A stretch of DNA of 64,000 nt. Source: Flavisolibacter nicotianae. GTDB taxonomy: Bacteria; Bacteroidota; Bacteroidia; Chitinophagales; Chitinophagaceae. The stretch covers positions 1-64,000 of the forward strand of contig NZ_RBCI01000015.1 of the NCBI RefSeq assembly GCF_003628535.1, read 5' to 3'. Of this stretch, positions 1-9,544 are shown piece by piece. Every line of letters begins with the position of its first letter. Position 1 is the stretch's first letter. The notes beneath the pieces are model-generated. The model did no database searches, was not told the origin of the DNA, and worked only from the letters and a program-made list of their open reading frames with translations. The translations under genes and the position numbers were made by a program.

Positions 1-195
1 AAACGAATTGGGCTCCCCCATTACCGTCGTGCCCACAATCTCCCCGTTCTCCACCCTGTATCTCGCCCTCCCATTCAACTGCTTCCAACCACTGAGGTCT
101 TTACCATTGAACAATGGCTTCCAACCGGAAGACGTTTGCGAACTGCCAAGCAGGAAAGCGAACAGCAGTAGAGTAAGTAGTGCATTTCTTTTCAT
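1..195 (-). CDS. DUF1080 (3-keto-disaccharide hydrolase-like) exported protein, N-terminal part
   Basis: Only the first 65 codons lie in the window; the gene continues past the left edge. It starts at the ATG whose complement is at 193-195. The N-terminus is a signal peptide ([19 protein letters not shown]), followed by the DUF1080 opening motif [13 protein letters not shown] and then [15 protein letters not shown]1080 is a concanavalin-like fold common in Bacteroidota, and some members hydrolyse 3-keto-glycosides in the periplasm. It shares the strand of the uxuA genes, which lie 350 bp upstream, and could belong to the same sugar-acid locus, though the gap argues for separate transcription. 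The family call is firm; the substrate is unknown. Confidence 0.85.
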   Translation of the reverse strand, partial: MKRNALLTLLLFAFLLGSSQTSSGWKPLFNGKDLSGWKQLNGRARYRVENGEIVGTTVMGEPNSF

Positions 196-545
196 GTAAC
201 AGGATTGTAGATAATTGGTGTTAAGCTTTGTAATCATTGATAGTAGGTTAGGCAATTGCGAAATCCAGCACTAGCGAAAACAAGTTCGAAATGGAAGTTT
301 TATAAAGTTCAAATAAGTCTCATCCATCTCTTCTCTTCCTTCATCGTGTGGTCAAGTACACAAGTCCGATCTGCCGACGCAGGAAAGCCCTGCCCCGCAG
401 CCGTTCTCTCTCTAGCACTCTGCTTATTGCTCATTGCCAAATAACATTTGTTGTTCATTTTCTCGTTGAGTGGCTCCAAGAACCAGCCGCTACCAGCAAC
501 CGTCAGCCGAGGATAGCGGGAGTACCCGATTTATAAGCAAGGGAA
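196..545. other. Intergenic stretch between uxuA and the DUF1080 gene
   Basis: No convincing gene here; the short frames look like shadows. The only structure seen is a short run of 7-bp units at 421-441 (TGCTTAT, TGCTCAT, TGCCAAA), resembling the longer heptamer arrays elsewhere in the window. No clear terminator or promoter was found. Confidence 0.5.
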
Positions 546-1775
546 TCACGGTTGAAGTTGATAGCTGCCGGCCGGTTGGCTTGTATTGCCGGTGGCATTC
601 AGCCTCTCTTGCCGGCTGCGGGCAATTCCTAATTCAAGTCCGCGCAACTCTGCCAATCCTCTTAAACGACCGATGGCCGAGTAGCCGGGATTTGTTTTCT
701 TGTTTAAATCATCCAACATCTGGTGACCGTGATCTGGACGCATCGGGATACTGGTCTTTCTTTCTTCCATTACTTCAGCCACCGCTTTCATCACCCGGTA
801 CATGTCTACATCGCCTTCCAGGTGGTTGTCTTCATAAAAATCTCCATGTTCATTTCTTCGTGTACTGCGCAGATGCATGAAATTGATTCGATCGCCAAAC
901 TGCTTTACCATGGCTGGCAAATCATTGTCAGACCGCACACCAAAAGAGCCGGTGCAAAAACACAAACCATTGCTAAAAGAGGGAACCGCATCGAACAGCG
1001 CCTGAACATCCGCGGCTGTACTAACCACCCTCGGAAGACCCAGGATGGCATACGGCGGATCATCGGGATGAATGACCATCTTCACTCCCACTTCTTCCGC
1101 TACAGGAACCACTTGCTGCAGAAAATCAACCAGGTGCTCACGGAGTTTATCGGCATCAATTCCTTTGTAGGTATCCAACGCTTGTTGAAACTGGTCCAAC
1201 GTAAAGCTTTCTTCGCTGCCGGGCAGGCCGGCAATCATATTTCGCTGCAGCAGTTGCTTTTCGGCCTCACTCATTTCTGCAAAGCGGTCTTTTGCCCTTG
1301 CCAATTCTTCTTCTGTGTATTCCGGTTCTGCTCCCTTTCTTTTTAGCAGAAACACATCAAACGCAATAAAGGCAGCCCTTTCAAAGCGAAGTGCCCTGGA
1401 GCCATCCTCCACTTCGTAGCTTAAATCAGTGCGGGTCCAGTCAAGCACCGGCATAAAATTGTAGGTAATAATGATAACGCCACAGGTCGCTAAATTCCGG
1501 ATGGATGCTTTATAATTTTCGATGTATGTTTTGTAATCACCGGTCTGTGTTTTGATGGCCTCGTGCACCGGCACACTTTCCACCACAGACCACACCATGC
1601 CTGCCGCTTCGATTTCAGCCTGGCGCTTTTTGATTTCTTCTACCGTCCATACCTGTCCGTTCGGGATATGGTGCAAAGCCGTAACAACGCCTGTACATCC
1701 TGCCTGTCTTATATCTGCTAAACGTACCGGGTCATTCGGCCCGTACCATCTCATGGTCTGTTCTAACATTATCAT
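546..1775 (-). CDS. uxuA: Mannonate dehydratase UxuA
   Basis: Dehydrates D-mannonate to 2-keto-3-deoxy-D-gluconate in the cytoplasmic hexuronate pathway. The 409-residue product has the normal family length. It opens with [22 protein letters not shown] and contains [38 protein letters not shown] and FMHLRSTRR, the conserved blocks of the TIM-barrel fold with its metal-binding His, Cys and Asp residues, ending near [11 protein letters not shown]. The SDR gene immediately upstream on the same strand (12 bp gap) supplies the preceding reduction step, so the two form an operon. A divergent LacI-type regulator lies beyond. The start at 1775 keeps the second Met ([10 protein letters not shown]) as an alternative. 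Confidence 0.96.
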   Translation of the reverse strand: MIMLEQTMRWYGPNDPVRLADIRQAGCTGVVTALHHIPNGQVWTVEEIKKRQAEIEAAGMVWSVVESVPVHEAIKTQTGDYKTYIENYKASIRNLATCGVIIITYNFMPVLDWTRTDLSYEVEDGSRALRFERAAFIAFDVFLLKRKGAEPEYTEEELARAKDRFAEMSEAEKQLLQRNMIAGLPGSEESFTLDQFQQALDTYKGIDADKLREHLVDFLQQVVPVAEEVGVKMVIHPDDPPYAILGLPRVVSTAADVQALFDAVPSFSNGLCFCTGSFGVRSDNDLPAMVKQFGDRINFMHLRSTRRNEHGDFYEDNHLEGDVDMYRVMKAVAEVMEERKTSIPMRPDHGHQMLDDLNKKTNPGYSAIGRLRGLAELRGLELGIARSRQERLNATGNTSQPAGSYQLQP

Positions 1776-1787
1776 TGTTTCTATTTT

Positions 1788-2627
1788 TTAAACGCCGCTA
1801 AAGGCGCTGAAACCTCCGTCAATCGGAATCACGACACCTGTCACAAAGGCCGCTTCCCCGCTGCACAGCCACAGCAGGGCGCCGGTCAGGTCGTCCGGAG
1901 TGCCAAAGCGGTTCATGGGCGTATGACTGAGAATCGTGTTGCCACGATCCGTTAAACTGCCATTTTCATTCGTCAGCAACCTGCGGTTTTGATCGGTCAG
2001 AAAAAAGCCCGGCGCCAAAGCATTGACCCGTACCCCGGCTTTTGCAAAATGCACGGCCAGCCACTGCGTGAAATTGCTGATTGCAGCTTTTGCTGCACTG
2101 TAGGCAGGAATTTTTGTAAGCGGCCGAAAGGCATTCATAGAGGAGATGTTGATGATGGAAGTGCCCTGCCGGCCAATCATATCTTTTGAAAACACCTGTG
2201 TTGGCAAAAGGCTGCCGATAAAATTGAGATCAAAGACAAACTTGATGCCTTCCGGGTCCAGATCAAAAAAGGATTTGAGATCCTTGTTGGCGAGCAAATC
2301 TTCTTCCAGCAGAAATGGATTCGAAGTCGTGCCTTTGGGGTGATTGCCGCCGGCCCCGTTGACCAGGATATCACAAGGACCCAGGGTGTCCGAAAGTTTT
2401 TGATGGGCGGCTTTCAGGCTGTCCGTATCAAGCACATTGCAAGCGAGCCCAATGGCTTTTCCGCCTGCACTCGTAATCTGCCTGGCCACGCTTTCGGCAT
2501 TTTCCTGCTTCAGATCGAGGATGCCAACATGTGCACCTTTATCGGCCAACGCCATGGCCATTGTGCTGCACAAAACACCTCCTCCACCGGTAATAACAGC
2601 AACTTTCTTTTCAAAAGCAAGAGACAT
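1788..2627 (-). CDS. SDR-family D-mannonate oxidoreductase (fructuronate reductase)
   Basis: Short-chain dehydrogenase of 279 residues. The cofactor-binding loop ITGGGGVLCSTMAMALA is near the N-terminus and NGAGG is mid-protein. The catalytic tetrad is visible as the Ser of NISSMNAF and the Tyr and Lys of YSAAKAA. The length, with an insertion around residues 95-125, matches the SDR proteins encoded next to uxuA in Bacteroidota, Bacillus and Thermotoga, which replace the unrelated UxuB in reducing fructuronate to mannonate. The activity is inferred from context; the fold is certain. It is first in the two-gene operon with uxuA, and the operator-like palindrome at 2772-2785 lies upstream. Confidence 0.88.
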   Translation of the reverse strand: MSLAFEKKVAVITGGGGVLCSTMAMALADKGAHVGILDLKQENAESVARQITSAGGKAIGLACNVLDTDSLKAAHQKLSDTLGPCDILVNGAGGNHPKGTTSNPFLLEEDLLANKDLKSFFDLDPEGIKFVFDLNFIGSLLPTQVFSKDMIGRQGTSIINISSMNAFRPLTKIPAYSAAKAAISNFTQWLAVHFAKAGVRVNALAPGFFLTDQNRRLLTNENGSLTDRGNTILSHTPMNRFGTPDDLTGALLWLCSGEAAFVTGVVIPIDGGFSAFSGV

Positions 2628-2771
2628 GAATTCTTTTGGGTTTTATTCTTCGCCAAGGCGCAGATATCAAAAGCGGGAAAGGCGCATTTTCACACGAACC
2701 TTCGCAATCGCTCTCATTTCAAATTTTCGAATAAAAGCTTGATTTTGTGTAGTTTTCCAAATATTTATTTA

Positions 2772-2785
2772 CGGAAACGTTTTCG
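2772..2785. promoter_or_regulatory. LacI-type operator-like palindrome
   Basis: CGGAAACGTTTTCG is a 14-bp palindrome centred on CG with a single mismatched pair. The GAAAACGTTTTC core is the classic site shape of the LacI/GalR family. It sits 38 bp before the lacI-type start and about 145 bp before the SDR start, so one bound regulator could control both divergent units. The adjoining TTTCGAAA (2781-2788) is a second overlapping palindrome. Confidence 0.6.
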
Positions 2786-2823
2786 AAACATGACGACATT
2801 TTGTTCGGAATTTCTTTACACCC

Positions 2824-3840
2824 ATGAGCGAGGTTAATTTAAAAAGTCTGGCAAAAGAATTAGGACTATCTGTATCCACTGTATCAAGAGCACTGCGTGA
2901 TGCCTATGATATCAGTGCAGAAACCAGACAAAGAGTGCAGGCACTTGCAGCAGAACGAAATTATGTTGCCAACCCCTATGCGAGCAGTTTACGGAAAAAC
3001 CAAAGCAAAACCATCGGGGTGATCATACCGAATGTTGTCAACAACTTTTTTTCACTTGCCATCAATGGCATCGAGTCCGTTGCCCAACAAAAAAATTATC
3101 ATGTGCTGATTTATTTAACACATGAAGATTACGAAAAGGAAAAACAGATTTTAAACCACCTTCAAAGTGGCAGAGTCGATGGCATTTTATTATCGATGGC
3201 CAGTGAAACCAAGGACCAAACCCATATCAAAGAGTTTCAGAAAAACGGTCTTCCGCTGGTCTTTTTCGATCGTGCCAGCAAGGAGATAGAGGCTTCCAAA
3301 GTATCGACAGATGATTTCGAAAGCGCATTTGAAGCCACCGAACATTTAATTCAAAATGGCTGCAAACGAATTGCCCACCTTTGCATTTCAAAAAGTTTAT
3401 CGATCATCAAAGATCGCTTACGCGGCTATTCTGCTGCGTTAGAAAAAAATGGAATTCCTTTCGATGACACCATCATCAAGGAATGCGAAGACGACGATCA
3501 ACTCTCCTACCAGCAAATCGCAACGCTGTTCAGTGATAAGGACCGACCTGATGGCATTTTTGCCTCGGTAGAGAAGCTGGCGATTATTGCTTACCAGGTT
3601 TGCATAGACCTTGGGCTGTGTATTCCTGAAGAGGTGAAGATCATCAGCTTTTCGAATCTTTCGACAGCCTCGCTGTTGAACCCGGCTTTAACAACCGTCA
3701 TGCAGCCGGCTTTTGAGATTGGAAGAACTGCTGCCACGCTCCTCTTTAAACAACTGGAGAAAAAAAGGGTGGCTTCAGCACCTGAAACCGTTGTCATCAA
3801 ATCAGAATTGATTCGAAGAAGATCCTCTTCTGCCAGTTAA
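2824..3840 (+). CDS. LacI/GalR family transcriptional regulator
   Basis: The product has 338 residues. Residues 4-50 form the helix-turn-helix and hinge helix (SLAKELGLSVSTVSRALRD, then NPYASSLRKNQ), and from about residue 60 there is a periplasmic-binding-protein-like effector domain (TIGVIIPNVVNNFF, GILLSMASETK, PLVFFDRAS, GCKRIAHL, DGIFASVEKLA). It is transcribed away from the SDR-uxuA operon across a 196-bp gap containing an operator-like palindrome, so it most likely represses or activates that operon in response to a hexuronate intermediate (inference). The ATG at 2824 places the helix-turn-helix at the usual distance from the N-terminus. Confidence 0.95.
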   Translation: MSEVNLKSLAKELGLSVSTVSRALRDAYDISAETRQRVQALAAERNYVANPYASSLRKNQSKTIGVIIPNVVNNFFSLAINGIESVAQQKNYHVLIYLTHEDYEKEKQILNHLQSGRVDGILLSMASETKDQTHIKEFQKNGLPLVFFDRASKEIEASKVSTDDFESAFEATEHLIQNGCKRIAHLCISKSLSIIKDRLRGYSAALEKNGIPFDDTIIKECEDDDQLSYQQIATLFSDKDRPDGIFASVEKLAIIAYQVCIDLGLCIPEEVKIISFSNLSTASLLNPALTTVMQPAFEIGRTAATLLFKQLEKKRVASAPETVVIKSELIRRRSSSAS

Positions 3841-3866
3841 AAGCCACAATCGGTAGTAGCAGTAAA

Positions 3867-3957
3867 ACGTGAGAAGTGAAAGGTGAAACGTGAGACAGGA
3901 AAGTACAATCACTGGAAATCCTCTCCTTTCCTTCGTCTCATGTTTGACATCTCACTT
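3867..3957. repeat. Inverted pair of 7-bp repeat arrays (locus A)
   Basis: The left arm 3867-3894 is four consecutive heptamers: ACGTGAG, AAGTGAA, AGGTGAA, ACGTGAG. The right arm 3930-3957 read on the minus strand is AAGTGAG, ATGTCAA, ACATGAG, ACGAAGG, the same family inverted. The spacer is 35 bp. TGAGAC/GTCTCA and GGAAAG/CTTTCC can pair across it, so the transcript could fold into a long hairpin. It lies between the end of the LacI gene and the end of a broken hydrolase gene, where a bidirectional terminator would be useful. The same heptamer family recurs at 52583-52678. Confidence 0.75.
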
Positions 3958-4084
3958 TAAGTGTGTAAGCAGTTTTGCATAAGAGAGGACTGCAAGCCCT
4001 CCGGCTTTGAGACGTTTGAGGTTCGAGGCGAGCTTGCTTAGTAAATCGGGTAGAACCGCTATAACCAGCAGGGCCGCAGCCACA

Positions 4085-4600
4085 TTAACGCAGAAGTGCT
4101 GTAGCACACCATAACACCGGAGCCTGTCCGTGCAGATCGCCAACATTTCTCTTACGATCCAGGTAGTACTGGCGGTCGTTCTTTTTATTGGGGCCTTCGT
4201 AGACATTGGTGATGTCGCCGCTCTGATTTATATACTTAATAAGGCTCAACCAAGCCTTCCTGGCAGCCGGGCCAAAAGTCTTTGCATTTAGCCATCCTTC
4301 TTTCACCCCGGTGATAAACGCACAGGTAAACATGCCGGTAGTGGACGTCTCTTTCCAGGTAGCCGGATCATCGATCAGTTGGCGCCACATCCCATCTTCC
4401 ACCTGGTATTTCAGCAGAGAGGCCATCATCGTTTTATAGCCCCAGGAAGTCCTGCTCCCATAACTTCGCCCGTGGTCATTCATCCGATACCATTGCCCTG
4501 GGTGAAATCGGCTATCCGGGCAACGGGATTTTTCATAACACCTGTCATATTTTGCGTGTGAAGACTGTTTCTGTTCGCCAATGAAATTGCTCTTCACCAT
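4085..4600 (-). pseudogene. C-terminal remnant of a GH88/GH105-type unsaturated glycuronyl hydrolase
   Basis: The readable part resembles the end of glycoside hydrolase family 88/105 proteins, which cleave unsaturated uronic-acid disaccharides: VEDGMWRQLIDDPATW, MFTCAFITGVKEGWL, GPAARKAWLSLIKYI, NKKNDRQYYLDRKRNVGD and LHGQAPVLWCATALLR. Family members are about 350-400 residues, so more than half is missing. The 65 residues before MASLLKYQ are not recognisable, while another frame reads more sensibly there, suggesting frameshifts. The frame opens directly after the transketolase stop codon. It may be a relic of a uronate-polysaccharide locus related to the neighbouring uxuA genes. Confidence 0.7.
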
Positions 4601-6670
4601 CTAGTCGCTGCTTCGCTCCACATCTGCATTACCGGCAACAGGGCTTCCTTTCACCCGTTCTTGTTTTTGTAAAAGTGCCCTGGCCCGGTTGTAAACATTT
4701 TCTACCGTAAAACCAAAATGGTTCATGACCTCATTGCCTGGCCCGGATTCACCAAAGCGGTCGATGCCGATCACATCCCCCTCGGCAGTGACGTATTTGT
4801 ACCAGCCCACCGTAACGCCGGCTTCCACAGCCAGGCGTTGGTGAACAGAAGGTGGCAACACGCTATCCTTGTAAGCCTGGTCCTGTTTTTCAAACAATTC
4901 CCAGGAAGGCATACTCACCACGCGGGCATTGATACCGACCTGCTCCAATCGTTCCTGCGCTTCCACTACCAGGTGCAGTTCAGAGCCGGTGGCAATTAAG
5001 ATGATCTGCGGTGTGTCTTTGCTGTCACGCAAGATGTAAGCACCTTTCGCAACATTGTTTGCCGGTGCGTATTTGCCCCGGTCCAGGTTGGGCATTTTCT
5101 GGCGGGAAAGAATCAGCGCCACGGGACCTTTCAACCGCTGAATAGCGATGCGCCAGGCTTCCACCGTTTCATTGGCATCGCCGGGACGAATAACGGTTAA
5201 GTTGGGAATGGTTCGCAATGCCGTGACCTGCTCTATTGGCTGGTGCGTCGGCCCGTCTTCGCCAAGACCAATGCTGTCGTGGGTAAAGATGTAGGTTACC
5301 GGTGCTTCCGTCAAAGCCGCCAGCCGGATAGCCCCCCGCATGTAATCGGAGAAAGTTAGAAACGTGCCGCCATAAACCCTTACGCCCCGATGCGAAGCCA
5401 TGCCATTCAGGATCGCTCCCATCGCATGTTCACGAACGCCAAACCAAATGTTGCTGTCCTGGTATCGACCGGGTTGAAAGCTAAGATCTTCCTGTTTGGG
5501 TGTTTCGGTGGAACTGGCCAGGTCAGCCGAGCCGCCGATTATCCAGGGAATGTTTTTCTTCAGCGCATTGAGCGCCTTGCCCGACGCCTGCCGTGTTGCC
5601 ATGGCGTCGTCAGGACCAAAAGCCGGAAGGTCTTTGTCCCAGCCTTCCGGCAGGTCGCCACTGTAGGCCAGCTTGAAAATACCGGCTTCTTCAGGAAAGG
5701 CTTTGGTGAACTTCTCCAGCTGCCGGTTCCACTCCTCCTGCAACGCAGCGCCTTTTTTGCCTTGGTCCAAGAGGTAAGTCTTCACTTCTTCGGGAATATA
5801 AAAAGTCTGGTTCGGGTCCCAGCCATAAAACTCTTTTGTTTTCCTGACGTTCTCTTCGCCAAGGGCACTGCCGTGCACTTTGCTGGTGCCTGCTTGCGGA
5901 CTGCCATATCCGATGACCGTTTTCACGGAAATCAATGTGGGATGTTCCGTATCGGCCTGTGCTTCCAAAATGGCCTGTTCAATAGCCGGCAGGTCATTGC
6001 CATCTTCCACGGTCAGCGTTTGCCAGCCATAAGCCCGGAAACGGGCCGGCACATCTTCGGTAAATGCAAGACTTGTAGGGCCGTCCAGTGATATCTTGTT
6101 GTCGTCATAGAGATAAATCAGCTTGCCCAATTTCAGGTGCCCTGCGAGAGAGGCTGCTTCTGAAGCCACCCCTTCCATCAGGTCACCGTCACTTACAATT
6201 CCATAGGTGTAATGATCGGTGATGTTGTGACCGGGCCGGTTAAAGCTGGCTACTAAGAAAGCCTCCGCGATGGCAACCCCAATGCCATTGCCGAAGCCTT
6301 GCCCTAATGGCCCCGTTGTTACTTCCACACCCGGTGTCAGCATCGACTCGGGATGTCCGGGCGTTTTTGAGCCAATCTGCCGGAAGCGTTTGATTTCTTC
6401 CAAGGGAAGATTATACCCAAACAGGTGCAGCAAACTATACAACAAAGCCGAACCATGCCCCGCTGAAAGAATGAAGCGATCGCGGTTGGGCCAATGCGGA
6501 TTGGCCGGATTAAAACGCAAAAACCGGCTCCAGAGCACATAAGCCATGGGAGCCGCCCCAAGCGGCAGACCCGGGTGCCCGGAGTTGGCCTGTTGCACCA
6601 TGTCCACAGATAGAAAACGGATGGTGTCAATGCTAAGTTTGTCTAAATCGGTAAAGTCCTGACGAGCCAT
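4601..6670 (-). CDS. tkt: Transketolase
   Basis: A 689-residue cytoplasmic enzyme moving two-carbon ketol units between sugar phosphates in the pentose phosphate pathway. It contains the N-terminal substrate and TPP motifs [29 protein letters not shown] and PGHPE, the TPP motif GDGDLMEG..N in the form SDGDLMEG...[10 protein letters not shown], the middle domain [18 protein letters not shown], the catalytic [16 protein letters not shown], and C-terminal [18 protein letters not shown]. Length and domain order match full-length bacterial transketolases. No operon partner is evident; the gene downstream is a broken hydrolase. Confidence 0.97.
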   Translation of the reverse strand: MARQDFTDLDKLSIDTIRFLSVDMVQQANSGHPGLPLGAAPMAYVLWSRFLRFNPANPHWPNRDRFILSAGHGSALLYSLLHLFGYNLPLEEIKRFRQIGSKTPGHPESMLTPGVEVTTGPLGQGFGNGIGVAIAEAFLVASFNRPGHNITDHYTYGIVSDGDLMEGVASEAASLAGHLKLGKLIYLYDDNKISLDGPTSLAFTEDVPARFRAYGWQTLTVEDGNDLPAIEQAILEAQADTEHPTLISVKTVIGYGSPQAGTSKVHGSALGEENVRKTKEFYGWDPNQTFYIPEEVKTYLLDQGKKGAALQEEWNRQLEKFTKAFPEEAGIFKLAYSGDLPEGWDKDLPAFGPDDAMATRQASGKALNALKKNIPWIIGGSADLASSTETPKQEDLSFQPGRYQDSNIWFGVREHAMGAILNGMASHRGVRVYGGTFLTFSDYMRGAIRLAALTEAPVTYIFTHDSIGLGEDGPTHQPIEQVTALRTIPNLTVIRPGDANETVEAWRIAIQRLKGPVALILSRQKMPNLDRGKYAPANNVAKGAYILRDSKDTPQIILIATGSELHLVVEAQERLEQVGINARVVSMPSWELFEKQDQAYKDSVLPPSVHQRLAVEAGVTVGWYKYVTAEGDVIGIDRFGESGPGNEVMNHFGFTVENVYNRARALLQKQERVKGSPVAGNADVERSSD

Positions 6671-7020
6671 ATGTGTAGATATTGACGTGATAAAGAGTAC
6701 TGTTTATTTCACTTTCTTTTCCAATCATTCCCAGCCAGTTTTGTTGAAAGCTGACATGTTTTTCATTGCAGGGTCTCTTTCATCCAGGAAAGCCGAAGGC
6801 ACAAGATGCAATTCTTAAACCCAAAGTGGTTTCTGTAACGTCTACAGCTATTGGTAAGTTTTCTGGCTACAACCAACCGGCCCATCCCACCGGCAATTCG
6901 CAAGAAGCATACTGGTTACAAAGGCCGACAGCCGATGAGTGAACCACCAGCTCGAAGACAGGCGGATATCTACCTCTACGATAAAATGCGCCAGCTATTG
7001 CACACCCAAAGATTGGTCAG
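6671..7020. other. Intergenic stretch upstream of transketolase
   Basis: No gene supported by motif or start context. It should contain the transketolase promoter, but no good TAnnTTTG element was found on the minus strand. Confidence 0.4.
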
Positions 7021-7578
7021 TTACCGGGGTGAAATTTTGATGCCGTCTGTTTTAAATGAAAATCCCAGGCTGCCGTCGGTACTAAGCATGATGGCCTGAA
7101 CCAGCGGTTCGCTTATTCCGTATTTGGAGGACCAGTTTACAATAAAATAGGCGCCAGCACCACCTGCTCTATCAGCTTCCTCCACGATAAATTCGGAGGA
7201 GTGCATTGGTTTTAGTAGCAACACCTTGTTGATGTATTTTTTTATCAGCTCGCCCTTTGAATTGTAGTAGTCAATATTGGAAACAAATATGCTGTCCCTA
7301 AAATCTGTACTGCGAATACTCAATGTAGCGGCAAAGTCGGTAGGACGTTTTCCGTTCACCATATAAGAATGCGAATAGATAGGGACATACACCGTAGTAT
7401 GGACTTTAGCTTTCGCCGTATCCAGCGAAGTGTATTCATATTCTTCAGTAGGATATTGAGCGATATGATCAGGTGTCTTATCGTTGCAAGAAAGAAAAAT
7501 AGCAGAGGTTAATAATGCTGCAAGCAATAGAAAACTACCGCAACTACGCTTCAGACACGTTCTCATCTCGTTGTTCAT
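7021..7578 (-). CDS. DUF3124 domain lipoprotein
   Basis: The product is about 185 residues from the Met at 7578; another Met lies 18 bp upstream at 7596. The A-rich sequence just before 7578 favours this start. It has a hydrophobic leader ending in FLSC, a probable lipobox, so it is probably anchored on the periplasmic side or at the outer membrane. The rest matches DUF3124: TTVYVPIYSHSYMVNGK, LSIRSTDFRDSIFVSNIDYY, SSEFIVEEADRAGGAGA and FIVNWSSK. The function of the family is unknown. It stands alone. Confidence 0.8.
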   Translation of the reverse strand: MNNEMRTCLKRSCGSFLLLAALLTSAIFLSCNDKTPDHIAQYPTEEYEYTSLDTAKAKVHTTVYVPIYSHSYMVNGKRPTDFAATLSIRSTDFRDSIFVSNIDYYNSKGELIKKYINKVLLLKPMHSSEFIVEEADRAGGAGAYFIVNWSSKYGISEPLVQAIMLSTDGSLGFSFKTDGIKISPR

Positions 7579-8432
7579 TTTATTTAAGTAAGTCAATAAA
7601 GCTACAAAATGAAGACTAGCTCTTCAAGTCACTTCATGTTTGTTTTCGACAATCGTCCGGTTAACGATTCTTCATTCCTATTTCATCGATCGCAGGTACA
7701 GACGCTTTTTTCACCAGTAGTGCAAGAAAGACCAAACAACGGATTTCCGCGAATGAAAAGCCGTTGCTTTCCAGCGCGGCAGGGAGATATAGAATTGAAA
7801 CAATCAATCAGTGGATGAAAAATGCTTTACCCTTCTTCAGTCTGCTACTTTGAAAATATGTCGCAGCACCTGATGAAAATATGGACAGGCTTCACAAGTG
7901 AATCATCGAGGTTTTTTACGAAAGGCTGATGGAAAATTAGCGACCGGCACATTTTCACATTTTGCCATGGTTTTAAGGAATAGATTTGCTGCATGCGGTT
8001 GTTGTTCACGTTTATCGTAACCTCTTTCCTTTTCCTCACCTCAAGTGGACGGGAGAAGGTTGTTGAACTGGGCGTTGACAAAGCAGCGGTCATCACCGGA
8101 CAACCCTCTAAATTTGATTGTGGCGGCTACCTGCAAAACAGTCATCTTACCATCTTCAATCTTTTTAAAGAAAGCCGCAAGCCAGCCAAACAGGCCAGGC
8201 TTTACCTGGGCTTTTTTACCGTTACCAGGCCTACCGTTCTGTCTTCTGCAGCAAGCTCGCGCCTTCAGCGCATGGCAGCGCCGGCTTATTCTTATTGCAC
8301 ACCAATTGCCTTAAAGCTGCTTTTTCCCAAGCACTATTTCTGGTAAACTCCTGTCGTTTTATACAGATCCCCTGATTGTGCCGGTTACTAAAACCGGCAA
8401 GGCCCTTTTTTTACTCACCAAATCGAATAATC
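7579..8432. other. Long gap with no well-supported gene
   Basis: Only weak candidates are present. The plus-strand frame 7993-8346 begins with a signal-peptide-like MRLLFTFIVTSFLFLTSSG, but the rest has no recognisable fold and an unusual composition. A hairpin follows it at 8380-8398, which is the only reason to keep it in view. The minus-strand frames look like shadows. Confidence 0.4.
8380..8413 (+). terminator. Possible terminator before the unknown paralogue pair
   Basis: GCCGGTT at 8380-8386 and AACCGGC at 8392-8398 form a perfect 7-bp stem with a 5-nt loop. A run of seven T follows, but only after AAGGCCC, so the fit to an intrinsic terminator is partial. Confidence 0.4.
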
Positions 8433-8951
8433 ATGTCAACAATATATGTGGCTGTGATCATCATTGCCATCACAGTTATCCCACCCTATCTTTTTGTACG
8501 GTTTAGCAAACGACAGGAACAAAAAGACCGCGATGCCCTTTTTTCTCAATTCAACCAGGCAGGCAGAGACCACGGGCTATCATTTACAAGGCTTGAGGTG
8601 CTAAAAGATAAAATACTTGGCTTTGATGCCGGCAAGCAATCATTGTTATTGCTTTCGTTTGATCGGGCAGGTAGTCCTGTCGTCATTGGCTTGTCGAATG
8701 TGCAGACCTGCACCTTACACAGAAAATATATCACCCTGGATAGCAGCAATAGCCAGGCAAAGGCGGAAGTGATCACCGACCAAATTGGCATTCGGCTGAC
8801 GCTGAGCCATAGCGCTGATTCTGCCTGGATTTCTTTTTATGATACCAATGTAAACGGCATTTACCAAATGCAGGAACTGGAACAGAAAGCGAAGTTTTGG
8901 GAAGGCTTGATCAACCAGCACATTTCGTCCAAAATGACCAGGCGTGCCTGA
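8433..8951 (+). CDS. Unknown protein with one membrane segment, first of a tandem paralogous pair
   Basis: The product is 172 residues from the ATG at 8433, chosen because it places a clean hydrophobic helix (YVAVIIIAITVIPPYLFV) at the N-terminus and follows the hairpin at 8380. The soluble part contains ILGFDAGKQSLLLLSFD, VIGLSNVQTCTLHRKY and AWISFYDT, and looks like a small beta-rich domain. The next gene encodes a divergent copy without the long membrane helix. Not assigned to a known family; it could be involved in sensing or envelope function, but nothing shows this. Confidence 0.7.
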   Translation: MSTIYVAVIIIAITVIPPYLFVRFSKRQEQKDRDALFSQFNQAGRDHGLSFTRLEVLKDKILGFDAGKQSLLLLSFDRAGSPVVIGLSNVQTCTLHRKYITLDSSNSQAKAEVITDQIGIRLTLSHSADSAWISFYDTNVNGIYQMQELEQKAKFWEGLINQHISSKMTRRA

Positions 8952-8992
8952 ACCCAATTACCCCTTTTGTTGATGCTAAAAAATGGAATGTT

Positions 8993-9466
8993 ATGCACAC
9001 AGTAATCATTTATTTGTCGAAATATATCAGTCGCAGGGTAAAGAGACTGGCAAGTTTGCCGTCCCTTCTGAAAGAAATCAATTTATCTGTAACAAAGCAG
9101 GAAAAGCTTGGTCACCAGCACATTGGCTTCGATAAGATCAAACACAAACTTTTTCTGGTAAAGAAGCGGGGAAACAGGTTGGTTTGCTGGATTGTAAACC
9201 TGCAAGACCTACAATGGTGCGCTGTGAAAAAAGTATACGGCGCTATTGGCGCCGGGGAATTGAAAACCCGCAACCTGAACCATTTTCTCCAATCCGTTTC
9301 GCTTCAACTTAAATTTAGAGGAAGTGCGAAGCCAGTCTCGGTTACCTTTTTCGAGAGCCAACACAACACAGCCGATGAATTGCCGGTCCTGGAAGCAGCT
9401 GCAAAACGGTGGGAACATGTTCTCTCCCAACTGCCTCCAAACGTGCTTCCCAGCTTTACGACATAA
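8993..9466 (+). CDS. Unknown protein, second of the tandem paralogous pair
   Basis: The product is 157 residues from the ATG at 8993, 41 bp after the preceding gene's stop; the open frame extends further upstream but overlaps that gene. It aligns with its neighbour block by block: HIGFDKIKHKLFLVKK with ILGFDAGKQSLLLLSFD, WIVNLQDLQWCAVKKVYG with VIGLSNVQTCTLHRKY, and VTFFESQ...ELPVLEAAAKRWEHVLSQL with ISFYDT...MQELEQKAKFWEGLINQ. The pair therefore arose by tandem duplication. Function unknown. A strong terminator follows at 9511. Confidence 0.68.
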   Translation: MHTVIIYLSKYISRRVKRLASLPSLLKEINLSVTKQEKLGHQHIGFDKIKHKLFLVKKRGNRLVCWIVNLQDLQWCAVKKVYGAIGAGELKTRNLNHFLQSVSLQLKFRGSAKPVSVTFFESQHNTADELPVLEAAAKRWEHVLSQLPPNVLPSFTT

Positions 9467-9510
9467 ACAAGACAGGTAAAACCCATTTCACTGTACCATC
9501 TTACAACCAA

Positions 9511-9544
9511 ACAACCCATTGAAAAAAGTCAATGGGTTGTTTTT
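9511..9544 (+). terminator. Strong intrinsic terminator after the paralogue pair
   Basis: ACAACCCATTGA (9511-9522) and TCAATGGGTTGT (9529-9540) form a perfect 12-bp stem with a 6-nt loop, followed by TTTT. It ends the two-gene unit 8433-9466. Confidence 0.88.

Noticed and set aside
3867-3957. Heptamer arrays as a CRISPR
   Set aside because: Units are 7 bp without regular unique spacers, and no cas genes occur anywhere in the window.
7993-8346. Small secreted protein with signal peptide
   Set aside because: Only the first 20 residues look like protein; the remainder resembles translated non-coding DNA, so it was kept only as a note in the gap entry.
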